The position numbers were made by a program, and so were the translations under genes. The notes beneath the pieces are model-generated. The model was not told where the DNA came from. It searched no databases and was given only the letters and a program-made list of their open reading frames with translations. Positions 53,116 to 62,253 of a DNA stretch of 62,798 nt are shown here, piece by piece; positions within the stretch are counted from its first letter, which is position 1, and each line of letters begins with the position of its first letter. Where the stretch lies: the NCBI GenBank assembly GCA_028284445.1, contig JANQRS010000040.1, positions 1-62,798 of the forward strand, in the 5' to 3' direction. The DNA comes from Calditrichia bacterium. Its GTDB lineage: Bacteria; Calditrichota; Calditrichia; RBG-13-44-9; J075.

Positions 53116-54561
53116 CTATAAGCGAGGTTTCTTCAACCCGGCAAAAATTGCCTCATACTTTTTTAGATCGATTACATGAAAAATCATTATCAGGGCGAGC
53201 ATTGAAAATCCGCTCCGAAGCAGAATATGTGAATCATAAAAAATGAATAATGGAATAACTGAGAGAATTGTCCAGACAATGAAATTCATATTCGTACGAG
53301 ATATTTTGAAGCCCGGTTCTTGTTTAAGAAGAATCAGCAGCAGACAAAAAGCAAAAAATTGAGTAAGAAGATATCCTGTATAAACACCATTTAATCCCCA
53401 ATTTTGAATCCCCAAATAAGAAAACGCAATCAAAAGAATTGCCTTGAATGCCTCGACAGCGAAAAATGTCCGCAAACGATTTTGTGCCAACAACGCGATA
53501 ACAAAGAAATTGTAGGTTACCTCAAGAACTTTAGACAAGGAGAATAGCATTAATGGAAATTGTACCACAAGGAACTCTTCATTAAACAGGAGCAGCAGCG
53601 CTAAATCCGGTAGAAAGATGGGTAGACAAATAACGGGCAAAATTAAATAGTATAAGTATTCCAGATGCTGATTAAGCGTTGCGTTAAATTCAGCCTGATG
53701 AAATCCGCCACTTAGTGCAGGAAAAAGATAAATGATAAAAGCCCCAACAAAAATCAGCACATAATTGGAAACCGAATAGACTGCCTGAAAATATCCGTTC
53801 ATCGCCACATCTCCAAACTGCACAACGACAATTCTTAACATTAGAAGAGAGAAAAAAACCAGAATTTTTCGAGCTAGCACAATTGAACAATAAGTAGATA
53901 GATCTTTGAGAATTCCGCGATCAATTTGTATTTCAGATAGTCGTATTCCTGTAAAATATTTGCTGCTGGAAATGGTAAAATAAATTGCTGTTACAAATTG
54001 GACCATCATCAAGCTGTAGATCACGCCAATTATACCGTAAATGAGGACTAAAGGCGCAACAGTCACAACACCGGTGAAGCCCGCAATATTTTGTCCAATA
54101 GCAAGAGAACGGTAGTTTTCATTCGCTCGAGTCACGGTTTCCAGATATGTAGCATAATTGAATAACGGGACCAACACTATCAAAAACCCAATAAATGAAG
54201 TGAATTCCGTAGAATCAAAAAACAACAGGGACAATGTTTCCAGAAAACAGAAACCAAATACGACGATAATCAGGTTGCCCAAGAGGAGTATAGTAGCGGA
54301 GTATACAAGAATTCTTTGGTATGAAATCTTGCAACCATCAGCATTAGATTTTACGATTGAGCGAACAAGGAAAGCAAACAATCCAAGATCTGAGAGCTGA
54401 GTCTGACTGGTATAGATTGTGGTGACTTGGCCAAGGATTCCAAGTCCGGCGGCGCCATATGAAACGGAGATTATTTTTGCCCGAATCACACCGGCAAAAT
54501 TACGTAGGATAGCTGCGCTGTTAAAGAATAGAATATACTTAAGGTTCTTAAGCAATATCAT
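53116..54561 (-). CDS. Wzx-like polysaccharide flippase (second copy)
   Basis: 481 residues from ATG at 54561, which overlaps the preceding wzy-like stop as ATGA; the longer frame would run 23 residues into that gene. About 12-14 transmembrane helices, with NLKYILFFNSAAILRNFAGVIRAKIISVSYGAAGLGILGQV nearly matching the flippase at 39047-40483. Two such transporters in one locus suggest two glycan substrates or a duplication. Located right after the polymerase gene, it is the better candidate for the partner of Wzy. Confidence 0.88.
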   Translation of the reverse strand: MILLKNLKYILFFNSAAILRNFAGVIRAKIISVSYGAAGLGILGQVTTIYTSQTQLSDLGLFAFLVRSIVKSNADGCKISYQRILVYSATILLLGNLIIVVFGFCFLETLSLLFFDSTEFTSFIGFLIVLVPLFNYATYLETVTRANENYRSLAIGQNIAGFTGVVTVAPLVLIYGIIGVIYSLMMVQFVTAIYFTISSSKYFTGIRLSEIQIDRGILKDLSTYCSIVLARKILVFFSLLMLRIVVVQFGDVAMNGYFQAVYSVSNYVLIFVGAFIIYLFPALSGGFHQAEFNATLNQHLEYLYYLILPVICLPIFLPDLALLLLFNEEFLVVQFPLMLFSLSKVLEVTYNFFVIALLAQNRLRTFFAVEAFKAILLIAFSYLGIQNWGLNGVYTGYLLTQFFAFCLLLILLKQEPGFKISRTNMNFIVWTILSVIPLFIFYDSHILLRSGFSMLALIMIFHVIDLKKYEAIFAGLKKPRL

Positions 54562-55970
54562 GCGGCTTCGGTCAAATTGCGCCGCTTTAAGTACTGCTGA
54601 AATGAAATCAGCAATCCGATGATCATCCACATATTATTGCTGACAAAGCTTCCGGGATAAAATTGGTAAAAAATCAAATATGCCAATAAGCTGCCTAAAA
54701 TTCCACCTGCGCAGGCCTGTTCCGAGACGGTCGAACTTTGGTAAAAGCACTTAAAGGCCAACAATATTAGCTTGATATAAATCCAAGCAAGAATAAGGAA
54801 TCCAATTAATCCTAGTTCTGCCAACACCATATAAATTACGTTATGTGCTTCAATCACACCCTGTGTCTCAACGGCAGTATAGTAATTTTTGAACACTTCC
54901 GGGAATCCGCGAAATCCAACACCCAACATCCAGGAGTCGGCAAACATTTTCAGGCCACCAATCCCTAACATAATCCGGATATTTGATGATTGATCCTGGC
55001 TACCGGCAAAAATATCCCCGAGACGTCTGATAATTGAAAAAAGTAAAGTCTGAATGTTCGGAACAAAGATCAATGCCAAAACGCCTGCCAGAAACAATCC
55101 AAGAATCAAACGATACTGCTTAAATAGAACTGTCAGAAGACCAATAGAAATTACCAATGCAACCCATACACTACGGGAAAAAGTTGGAACAATTGCTACA
55201 AATAGGATGACAAAGATTCCACTACCAATGAGCCGCATTGACGTTTTCTGTCCCTTTGCCATGACAAAGGCAGCGACAAATGTCAGTGGCATGATAAATT
55301 GAGAGGCAAAAACATTGGGATCCTCTTGGCTACCCACACCTGTCGTGCGAAATGAAAGCTGTTTTTCGGCCAGAACATAATTAAAAATGACCGATTCGGG
55401 CCTGAGAAGGCCTTCCCAAATCGAGGTAGCGCTGAGGATTATCCCAACTGCAACAAGTAAATAGAACGTTAGCTTAATTTCGGTGAGGGTCTGTATACTG
55501 TTTATCACCAGGTAGACCATAAAAACATGGATAAAAAATCGGAAAGTCTTAATTAGCGCATCATCATAATTAGGTGTGTAGATTAAGCTAAAGCCTATCC
55601 AGGCAAAGAGTAAAAGAAACTCCAATTCCAGATTTGTTACACGAATTTGAAGCTTTTGATGAACGAGATGATGACCAAGCACGCTCACCGTTCCTGCGAA
55701 CAGAAAAACTTGATAAAGCGATATTGGTATAGCAGCATCACTTGCAAGCTGCCCCCAATATCCAAGTAGCGAACCGACTGGAACGAGTACGACCAAAAGA
55801 AACGGGCGGTCAAGTGACCGAATAAAGTAGAATATAGCCATAGGCATTGCGATAAGGATTGCAAAGCCTATCATAGTGTTTTGAGGAAAATATAAATACG
55901 ATAGTCCAAGGAAGGTTGCCAGCGCCAGGCAGGTGCCTAATATCGCTTTCAAGTTTTCGTAGTTATTCAT
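54558..55970 (-). CDS. O-antigen ligase/polymerase-like membrane protein (Wzy-type)
   Basis: 470 residues with about 10-12 transmembrane helices and a long periplasmic loop around 350-385 (GVGFRGFPEVFKNYYTAVETQGVIEAHNVIYMVLAELG), the usual Wzy_C/O-antigen ligase signature with a His in the AHN motif. TTGVGSQEDPNVFASQF precedes it, as in other polymerase-like members. Probably polymerises repeat units in the periplasm, with Wzz and Wza encoded next to it. The overlap with the flippase gene by ATGA suggests coupling. Confidence 0.85.
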   Translation of the reverse strand: MNNYENLKAILGTCLALATFLGLSYLYFPQNTMIGFAILIAMPMAIFYFIRSLDRPFLLVVLVPVGSLLGYWGQLASDAAIPISLYQVFLFAGTVSVLGHHLVHQKLQIRVTNLELEFLLLFAWIGFSLIYTPNYDDALIKTFRFFIHVFMVYLVINSIQTLTEIKLTFYLLVAVGIILSATSIWEGLLRPESVIFNYVLAEKQLSFRTTGVGSQEDPNVFASQFIMPLTFVAAFVMAKGQKTSMRLIGSGIFVILFVAIVPTFSRSVWVALVISIGLLTVLFKQYRLILGLFLAGVLALIFVPNIQTLLFSIIRRLGDIFAGSQDQSSNIRIMLGIGGLKMFADSWMLGVGFRGFPEVFKNYYTAVETQGVIEAHNVIYMVLAELGLIGFLILAWIYIKLILLAFKCFYQSSTVSEQACAGGILGSLLAYLIFYQFYPGSFVSNNMWMIIGLLISFQQYLKRRNLTEAA

Positions 55971-55996
55971 GCAAGCGTCCTAATTGCAACTCATTT

Positions 55997-56089
55997 TCAA
56001 GGCGTATACACTTCCATATTGCGACCATCGTATTTTTCGAAGGTGTAATAATACTCAAAATTATATCGAGTTGTAAATACCGGAATCAC
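55997..56089 (-). CDS. Possible 30-residue ORF coupled to the Wzz gene by TAGTG
   Basis: In the 118-base gap after the Wzz-like gene a frame runs from GTG at 56089, overlapping that gene's stop as TAGTG, to TGA at 55997. Its product has a coding-like, Tyr-rich composition (FEYYYTFEKYDGRNMEVYTP at the end) with no rare-codon run. There is no strong ribosome binding site, so translation would need coupling. It might instead be the tail of a decayed gene, since the frame stays open about 17 codons into the Wzz gene. Not recognised. Confidence 0.3.
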   Translation of the reverse strand: MIPVFTTRYNFEYYYTFEKYDGRNMEVYTP

Positions 56090-57297
56090 TACTTGCCTGA
56101 CCGCTTCCAAAACTTTAAATCGCCGAGAATCGACTCACGGATATAGCGCATTTTTTCAACATTTTCCGGATTGGTTTTGGCCTGACTGGCTTCCAATTCG
56201 CGCAGAAACACCACCACAAATGCCGCAAAGAGTCCAAACATAAAGCCGGCAATTACCATGTAGGCACGTTTTGGCTTATACTTATAAGTCGGCAACTTCG
56301 CATGGTCAAGTACCTGAATCCCATTGGATTCCATGCTGGCCTGCATCCGCGCTTGTTCATAGTTTGGATATAGAATCTCATAGACCTTATTTTGCACGGT
56401 AACTTCACGGAACAACTGCGCATAGCGAATCGCCAATTCCGGCACTTCCGAAATCGGCTTAAAAACCTTATCGCTTTCAGTATTTGGGGTCTTATTGATC
56501 ATCTCCTGATACTTTTTCTCAAACGCGCGTTTTTGAACAGCGAGTTGCTGATACTGCGGGCTGCGACGACTGGCCGTTTGCCCGACAATATCCAACTGCA
56601 GTTCAGTATTAATCATTTCGCCACGAATGATCCCGAGTTGCTCGATCAGGGCCTTGGTTTGCGCTTCAATTTCGAAGACACCATGCTTCTCCTGAAATTG
56701 CTTTAAAGCCTGCTCCGCTTTGGCCATATCCTGCAGGTTCTGATTGTAGCGCACTTCAACCGTTTCAAAGGTGCGAACCGCTCGTTCCTGATTCAACTCT
56801 TTGATAACGGAATCGAGTTTGGAAATATAAAAGGCAGTAATCGCCTCGGCACGCGCCGGCTCCTCATCGAGGTAAGAAAATTCGACAGAGACCAGCGGAT
56901 TAAATCCAAATCCCCCTTCGCGGATTTCATTGATTTCCATGGAAGCATCAACTTTTTCAAGCAACTCTTCCATGATTTCCGACTGATAGACTTCGCGCAG
57001 GTCAAATTCATCGATCACAGCCTCTTTCAGCTGACGGCTGCGGAGAATAACGGTGACCGCCTCGGAGCTCAATTTCGACGAGGTTACCATTGGTTGTAAA
57101 AATGAACTGAATATACCGGTCAGACCGCTACCTTCGCGCGGTGGAGGGAAAAACTGAACAGTGCTCTTATAAGTCTTTGGCCAAATCAGGCTCACGCCCA
57201 GCGCAAGCAGGGTCGTTATCAACGTCACTTTCATGATGTAGCGCCGGTGGCGCACCAATTTGTGAAGGACGTCCAGCAAATTCACTTGATCATCCAT
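56089..57297 (-). CDS. Wzz/GumC-type chain-length determinant protein
   Basis: 402 residues. N-terminal transmembrane helix (about 22-42), a Wzz domain ending near 100, long coiled-coil periplasmic helices (about 150-300) and a second transmembrane helix preceded by KYKPKRAYMVIAGFMFGLFAA (about 345-368), the Pro-rich signature. No C-terminal tyrosine kinase domain, so it is of the PCP-1 or split type; no separate BY-kinase gene is seen. It should set chain length and contact Wza, encoded 22 bases upstream. Confidence 0.9.
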   Translation of the reverse strand: MDDQVNLLDVLHKLVRHRRYIMKVTLITTLLALGVSLIWPKTYKSTVQFFPPPREGSGLTGIFSSFLQPMVTSSKLSSEAVTVILRSRQLKEAVIDEFDLREVYQSEIMEELLEKVDASMEINEIREGGFGFNPLVSVEFSYLDEEPARAEAITAFYISKLDSVIKELNQERAVRTFETVEVRYNQNLQDMAKAEQALKQFQEKHGVFEIEAQTKALIEQLGIIRGEMINTELQLDIVGQTASRRSPQYQQLAVQKRAFEKKYQEMINKTPNTESDKVFKPISEVPELAIRYAQLFREVTVQNKVYEILYPNYEQARMQASMESNGIQVLDHAKLPTYKYKPKRAYMVIAGFMFGLFAAFVVVFLRELEASQAKTNPENVEKMRYIRESILGDLKFWKRSGK

Positions 57298-57319
57298 TCG
57301 GGAGGTTCTTCCTTTCTGC

Positions 57320-58561
57320 TTACCTGGTTATGATCGCAAACAGCGATATACCAAGGCTTAAAATCGGGGTAATAATTCGTACAATGTCATTTATCGTTTC
57401 ACGCCGCTTTCGGGGCACCACAACAATATCCCCGTTTTCGACGACCACCTGTGTACCGCGAACGACCTCACCGGTGGCAGAGCGAATTACGTAGATCTCA
57501 TCCACGCTTCGCGCTTTTTCTGTTACGCCTGCGAACCCGGCATAGTCCCAGGCAACGTGATTTGCCTTGTAGTCGAAGGCACCGGGAAAGGTGACTTCAC
57601 CGGTAACAAAGACCTGATTCAATTTTGGTGTTACCAGGATCTTATCGCCCGGTTCCAGTAGAAATGACCGGGTTTTGTCGCCATCAGTCAGCAAATTGAA
57701 AATCGTTCGCGATTCGCCGCGCAGAAGCGCTATCTTGGATAAATCTGTTTGGCGATTCATCACACGCGCACGCGTGAGAGCGCTCCACAGGGTTTCCTGT
57801 GGCCGCAGGGAATAAGGCCCCTGGGCATCAAGGTTGCCTTCTATATAGACATAGTCGCCTCTGGCATCGATCGGCGGTACGTAAATGATATCACCATTTT
57901 GCAACAAGGGATTGGCAGACAGATCACCTTCTCCAAAAAATTTTGAAAAATCAACAACCTGCACCTCGCCGCTGCGACGGCGCAATTCGATACGAGATTC
58001 ATCGCCGACCTTGGCTTGATCCCCGGTAAGCTGCAGGGCGTCGCTCAAGCGATCCACACCACGCACATAGTAGGTGCCCGGCGTCTCGACTTCACCGGTC
58101 AGAAATACCCGGAACTTGCGCATTCGCAATAATCGCACAGAGAAACTTGAGTTGGTGATGTTTTTACCGACGCGCTCCTTTATCAAACTTGAGGCATTGG
58201 CAAGGCTAAGGTCAGCAACCGCAATTTCTCCGACCGAAGGAATGATGACGTATCCCTCGCTGGAAACCTCCAGCGGCGCTTCTGCTTCAAGCATTCCCCA
58301 TACTTTCAGCAATAGGACGTCTCCCGGTCCAACCAAATAGGCATTGGAATCTACCGCGGCATCGAGCGCCTGTTCGAGATACTGGCGTCCGGGAAACAGA
58401 TTTTCAGAATTGCGCTTAAAGAATTCAGACTCAGGATCCAGAATTGACTTTTCAACCGGCAATGGATCTTCGTCCTCCGTCTCGGGCCGTATCAACTGTT
58501 GGCCAAACAGCTGAACTCCCAACAAAAGTACTGCAATTAACATCAGTCTTACATTAGACAT
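57320..58561 (-). CDS. Wza-like polysaccharide export protein with SLBB domains
   Basis: 413 residues. Signal peptide (cleavage near FGQQ), a poly-export domain (about 75-150: YLVGPGDVLLLKVWG, GYVIIPSVGEIAVADLSL), then SLBB repeats (FRVFLTGEVETPGTYYV, DYVYIEGNLDAQGPYSL, NQVFVTGEVTFPGAFDY) and a C-terminal hydrophobic helix. No lipobox, unlike E. coli Wza. The final helix (about 393-411) could span the outer membrane like the Wza D4 helix. It overlaps wecB by 8 bases. Confidence 0.9.
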   Translation of the reverse strand: MSNVRLMLIAVLLLGVQLFGQQLIRPETEDEDPLPVEKSILDPESEFFKRNSENLFPGRQYLEQALDAAVDSNAYLVGPGDVLLLKVWGMLEAEAPLEVSSEGYVIIPSVGEIAVADLSLANASSLIKERVGKNITNSSFSVRLLRMRKFRVFLTGEVETPGTYYVRGVDRLSDALQLTGDQAKVGDESRIELRRRSGEVQVVDFSKFFGEGDLSANPLLQNGDIIYVPPIDARGDYVYIEGNLDAQGPYSLRPQETLWSALTRARVMNRQTDLSKIALLRGESRTIFNLLTDGDKTRSFLLEPGDKILVTPKLNQVFVTGEVTFPGAFDYKANHVAWDYAGFAGVTEKARSVDEIYVIRSATGEVVRGTQVVVENGDIVVVPRKRRETINDIVRIITPILSLGISLFAIITR

Positions 58562-59648
58562 GAGTCAATACCTCAACAATTCGTTCGGCGGTGTGACCAT
58601 CCCACAATTCCGGAACACGACCCTGCTTCCACTTTCCGTTCAAGATTTTGCGGGCGTTGGCAATAATTTTATCAGTATCATTCCACACAATTTCGCTGGT
58701 GCCGATTTCGACGGTAACCGGACGCTCAGTATTCTCGCGCAAAGTCAAACAGGGAATGCCCAGGAAGGTGGTTTCTTCCTGAATGCCGCCACTGTCCGTC
58801 ATCACAAAACGACAGTTATGAGACAGCTTCATAAAGTCAAGGTAGCCCTGAGGTGGCAAGAGGCGAATGCCTGTCATTGATTTCAGGCGCTCATCAAGAC
58901 CAAAGCGTTTCAGATTTTTTTCCGTGCGAGGATGAATCGGCAAAATTATCGGAATGTCCTGTTGAATGACTTCGAAGGCGTCAAGGATCTGATTCAATGT
59001 ATCCGGCTGATCAACATTTGACGGGCGATGGAGCGTTACCAGGGCATATTCACCACTGGTAAATTCGAGCTGTTCCAGAACCGGTGATGCCGTCGACTTC
59101 TCTTTGAAGAACAGCAAGGAGTCAATCATCACGTTGCCGACGTAGACAATTTTTGCGGGATCAACACCCTCTTTCTCAAGATTAATATTCCCGCTGGGTT
59201 CCGATGTAAAGAGGATATCCGAAATTGAGTCGGTAACGATGCGATTAATCTCTTCCGGCATGCGTCGATCGAAACTTCGCAGGCCCGCTTCGACATGACA
59301 GACAGGAATGTGAAGTTTGGCGGCCACCAGGCTACAAGCCAGGGTAGAATTAACATCGCCGACGACCAGGATCATATCCGGTTTTTCAGTCAGACAAAGG
59401 GTTTCAAATTCAACCATCACTTTGGCTGTTTGTCCCGCATGAGAACCAGATCCAACGCCGAGATAAACATCCGGCTGCGGCAACTGCAAATCATCAAAAA
59501 ACAGCTTGCTCATTCGCTCATCATAGTGTTGTCCGGTATGGACGAGAAAAGGCTGTATACCGCTATTGTCACGAGACATTTCCCGCTGAATGGGCGCTAT
59601 TTTCATGAAGTTTGGCCGGGCGCCAACGACATTAACAATCTTCTTCAT
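58554..59648 (-). CDS. wecB: UDP-N-acetylglucosamine 2-epimerase (non-hydrolysing)
   Basis: 364 residues. VVGARPNFMKIAPI at the start, HTGQHYDERMSKLFFDDL, HVEAGLRSFDRRMPEEINRIVTD and MTDSGGIQEETTFLGIPCLTLRENTERPVT are diagnostic of WecB/MnaA, which interconverts UDP-GlcNAc and UDP-ManNAc. GAGGTC precedes the ATG. First gene of the minus-strand assembly operon. No UDP-ManNAc dehydrogenase (WecC) is present, so the product is probably used as ManNAc. Confidence 0.95.
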   Translation of the reverse strand: MKKIVNVVGARPNFMKIAPIQREMSRDNSGIQPFLVHTGQHYDERMSKLFFDDLQLPQPDVYLGVGSGSHAGQTAKVMVEFETLCLTEKPDMILVVGDVNSTLACSLVAAKLHIPVCHVEAGLRSFDRRMPEEINRIVTDSISDILFTSEPSGNINLEKEGVDPAKIVYVGNVMIDSLLFFKEKSTASPVLEQLEFTSGEYALVTLHRPSNVDQPDTLNQILDAFEVIQQDIPIILPIHPRTEKNLKRFGLDERLKSMTGIRLLPPQGYLDFMKLSHNCRFVMTDSGGIQEETTFLGIPCLTLRENTERPVTVEIGTSEIVWNDTDKIIANARKILNGKWKQGRVPELWDGHTAERIVEVLTHV

Positions 59649-59823
59649 TTAGACCTCGATAAATAAGAGGATAAGATAATACGCGACTATTGCTGCAACA
59701 AAAGGATACTGAAAAAGACTCCAGGCAGGATATAACACATTTATCTGCGGTTGTCAGTAACTAAAGCACCCAAAATGAATTCCGGAATGTATCGCGGGCA
59801 TAACGCAAAGGTTTGAACGGGCA

Positions 59824-60633
59824 TTACGAGGCAAAATTGCTGTCAAGCTTCAATTTTTTGACGGCTTCCTTGGCAGCTTCCTGCTCTGCAAGCTTCTTGC
59901 TCTTTCCCTGTCCATCTCCCAACTTTTCCTTACCCAGCCACACTTCAATTATAAATTCCTTGGAGTGATCAGGGCCGAGTTCCTTTACCACCCGATACTG
60001 CGGTAGGCCATTTCCCTGGCTTTGCGCAAATTCAAGCAATATGCTCTTATAATTACGATAGAGTCCTTTATGGATAATCTTCTTGAAGTCACTCAGCAGA
60101 TATTTATTGATGAAATCACGCGCTTCATCGAGCCCACCGTCTAGATAGATTGCCCCGACAATTGCCTCGAAGGCGTCAGCAAGAATCGATTTGCGCTTCC
60201 GGCCACCGGTTTTTTCTTCACCGCGATTCATCAATACCAATTCACCCAGTTTCATCTCCACGGCGATATCTGCCATTACCGGCTTGCTTACCAATATGGA
60301 CTTAACCTTGGAAAGATGACCTTCGGTTTCACCGGGAAAGTTTTCATAGAGGAAATGGGTGACAACCAGGTCAATGATGGCATCTCCCAGAAACTCGAGG
60401 CGCTCATTGGAAAAGATACGTGGTTCATTGGTCAGATTCAGATAGGAACGATGCTTAAGCGCAGTAACAATATAGGCCGGGTTAGAGAATTGGATACCGA
60501 ACTGATTCTGAAAACGCTGGATAGCATCTTTTTCCATCTCGCCGAGATTGTCGGCGGATATCAGCGGTACCACCACCTCTTCTTCTTCACCGAAGGTGAG
60601 AAAGCGCTGCAAAATTTTGAAAAGGGAACTCAA
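59824..60633 (-). CDS. rnc: Ribonuclease III
   Basis: 269 residues from TTG at 60633. The open frame extends to another TTG at 60717, but the 28 extra residues are not family-like, and LSSLFKILQRFL looks like a natural N-terminus; the start remains uncertain. The catalytic core NERLEFLGDAIIDL with a second Glu in ADAFEAIVGAIYLDGG is followed by a double-stranded RNA-binding domain (about 195-265: YKSILLEFAQSQGNGLPQYRVV, GQGKSKKLAEQEAAKEAV). It processes rRNA precursors and structured mRNA. Its place after acpP-fabF is the classical order. Confidence 0.93.
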   Translation of the reverse strand: MSSLFKILQRFLTFGEEEEVVVPLISADNLGEMEKDAIQRFQNQFGIQFSNPAYIVTALKHRSYLNLTNEPRIFSNERLEFLGDAIIDLVVTHFLYENFPGETEGHLSKVKSILVSKPVMADIAVEMKLGELVLMNRGEEKTGGRKRKSILADAFEAIVGAIYLDGGLDEARDFINKYLLSDFKKIIHKGLYRNYKSILLEFAQSQGNGLPQYRVVKELGPDHSKEFIIEVWLGKEKLGDGQGKSKKLAEQEAAKEAVKKLKLDSNFAS

Positions 60634-60839
60634 TATCTTCTCGCTGCTTCTACGAATATGACACCGGGGCACGGCATGCAGGTCAGAATGCTCACTCGAC
60701 GAGCGCGCATCTGCCAAAATGGGTCAAATTAAAGAGGAATTCCAAATCTCAATCAACGGTCTGATTTCCCAATCAGCAAAGCCCGTAATTGTCAATTTGG
60801 TATTGCTCTCCAATCCACGCTGTTTGCCGAACCCGGCAT

Positions 60840-62078
60840 TTACTCAAACTTGCTGAAGGACATACACGCGTTATGTCCACCAAATCCAAAAGTATTCGAA
60901 ACCACCACTTTAACCTCACGCTCCTGCGCTTCGTTAGGTGTATAGTTCAAATCACATTCAGGATCCGGCACTTCATAGTTAATTGTCGGCGGAACCACAC
61001 CTTCCTTAATCGCCAGAATACCGGCAAGCAATTCGATGCCACCAGCCGCGCCAAGCAAATGCCCGGTCATGGATTTCGTCGAACTGACATTCAGATTATA
61101 GGCATGATCACCAAAAACTGTCTTAATGGCCGCAGTTTCCGATTTATCATTAAAGGGTGTCGAGGTGCCATGTGCATTGATGTATTGCACATCTTCCGGA
61201 TTGAATCCTCCATCTTCCAGACAGCGTTTCATCGCGCGAACTGCCCCTTCGCCTCCCGGCGCCGGTGCCGTAATATGATGGGCATCGGCGGTAAAACCAA
61301 TTCCGCCGATTTCCGCATAGATTGTAGCACCGCGTTTTTTAGCATGTTCCAGTTCTTCCAGGACCACGATTCCCGCGCCTTCCCCCATCACAAACCCGTC
61401 CCGCTCCTTATCGAATGGACGACTGGCATGTGTCGGATCATCGTTGCGGGTGGATACGGCCTGTAAGGAGCAAAATCCGGCCATGGCCATCGGACTAATG
61501 GTCGCTTCCGCCCCACCGCTGATCATGACATCAGCATCACCGTATTTAACCAGCCTTGCAGCATCACCCAAGGCATGGGTGGCGGTTGCGCACGCCGAGA
61601 CGGTCGCATAATTCGGGCCTTTGAAGCCGTATTTGATGGAGATATGGCCAGCGGCAATGTCGGCAATCATCTGCGGAATAAAGAACGGACTAACCCGCTT
61701 CGGACCACCTTTTAATAAACGGCCGTGCTGCTCTTCAAAAGAATTAATGCCGCCGATACCGGACCCAACAACGACCCCGGCCCGAAACATGTCGAGCTTT
61801 TCGAGGTCGAGACCGGAATCTTCAATTGCCTCTGCTGCTGCGACCATGGCAAATTGAGAATAGCGGTCTACCCGCCGGGCGTCACGCGCTTCCATGACGC
61901 CTTCAGTCGTAAAGTCTTTGACTTCACCAGCGATACGCGCACGGTAATCTGTGGCATCGAAAAGAGTAATTTCCGCAATGCCATTGCGACCTTCCCGAAG
62001 TCCGTTCCAAAATTCTACAGCCGAATTTCCAATGGGTGTCACCGCGCCAATCCCGGTAACAACGACGCGCCTAGTCAT
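60840..62078 (-). CDS. fabF: 3-oxoacyl-ACP synthase II (KAS II)
   Basis: 412 residues, full length. Cys-His-His triad: Cys in VSACATATHALG (about 164), His in NAHGTSTPFND (about 304) and His in KSMTGHLLGAAGG (about 340). It elongates acyl-ACP by condensation with malonyl-ACP. GGAGCATAAGAT precedes the ATG. Genes acpP and rnc flank it, as in many bacteria. Confidence 0.97.
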   Translation of the reverse strand: MTRRVVVTGIGAVTPIGNSAVEFWNGLREGRNGIAEITLFDATDYRARIAGEVKDFTTEGVMEARDARRVDRYSQFAMVAAAEAIEDSGLDLEKLDMFRAGVVVGSGIGGINSFEEQHGRLLKGGPKRVSPFFIPQMIADIAAGHISIKYGFKGPNYATVSACATATHALGDAARLVKYGDADVMISGGAEATISPMAMAGFCSLQAVSTRNDDPTHASRPFDKERDGFVMGEGAGIVVLEELEHAKKRGATIYAEIGGIGFTADAHHITAPAPGGEGAVRAMKRCLEDGGFNPEDVQYINAHGTSTPFNDKSETAAIKTVFGDHAYNLNVSSTKSMTGHLLGAAGGIELLAGILAIKEGVVPPTINYEVPDPECDLNYTPNEAQEREVKVVVSNTFGFGGHNACMSFSKFE

Positions 62079-62134
62079 ATCTTATGCTCCGCTACTATCA
62101 ATGATGTATATGATGAGTGCATCATTTTTGAATA

Positions 62135-62171
62135 TCAGACAGGGCACCCATAATTTGAGCGCCCTGTCCGA
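62135..62171. promoter_or_regulatory. 11-bp stem-loop between acpP and fabF
   Basis: TCAGACAGGGC (62135-62145) pairs with GCCCTGTCCGA (62161-62171), with one G-U, around a 15-base loop, in the 175-base gap after acpP. The minus-strand RNA after it lacks a T-run, so it looks more like an attenuator or an mRNA-stabilising/processing element than a full terminator. Such a site would allow acpP mRNA to exceed fabF mRNA. Confidence 0.55.
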
Positions 62172-62253
62172 ACTGCGTTCAACTCTCTTTCAACAGCTCA
62201 GAGAGAAATTTTGTCTGTGTTTTTCAAATAAAAAACAGGTAACTGAAAAGCGA

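Noticed and set aside
27659..59648. An exosortase/PEP-CTERM type EPS system
   Set aside because: The deacetylase and GT content recalls such loci, but no exosortase, PEP-CTERM protein or PrsK/PrsR-type gene is present.
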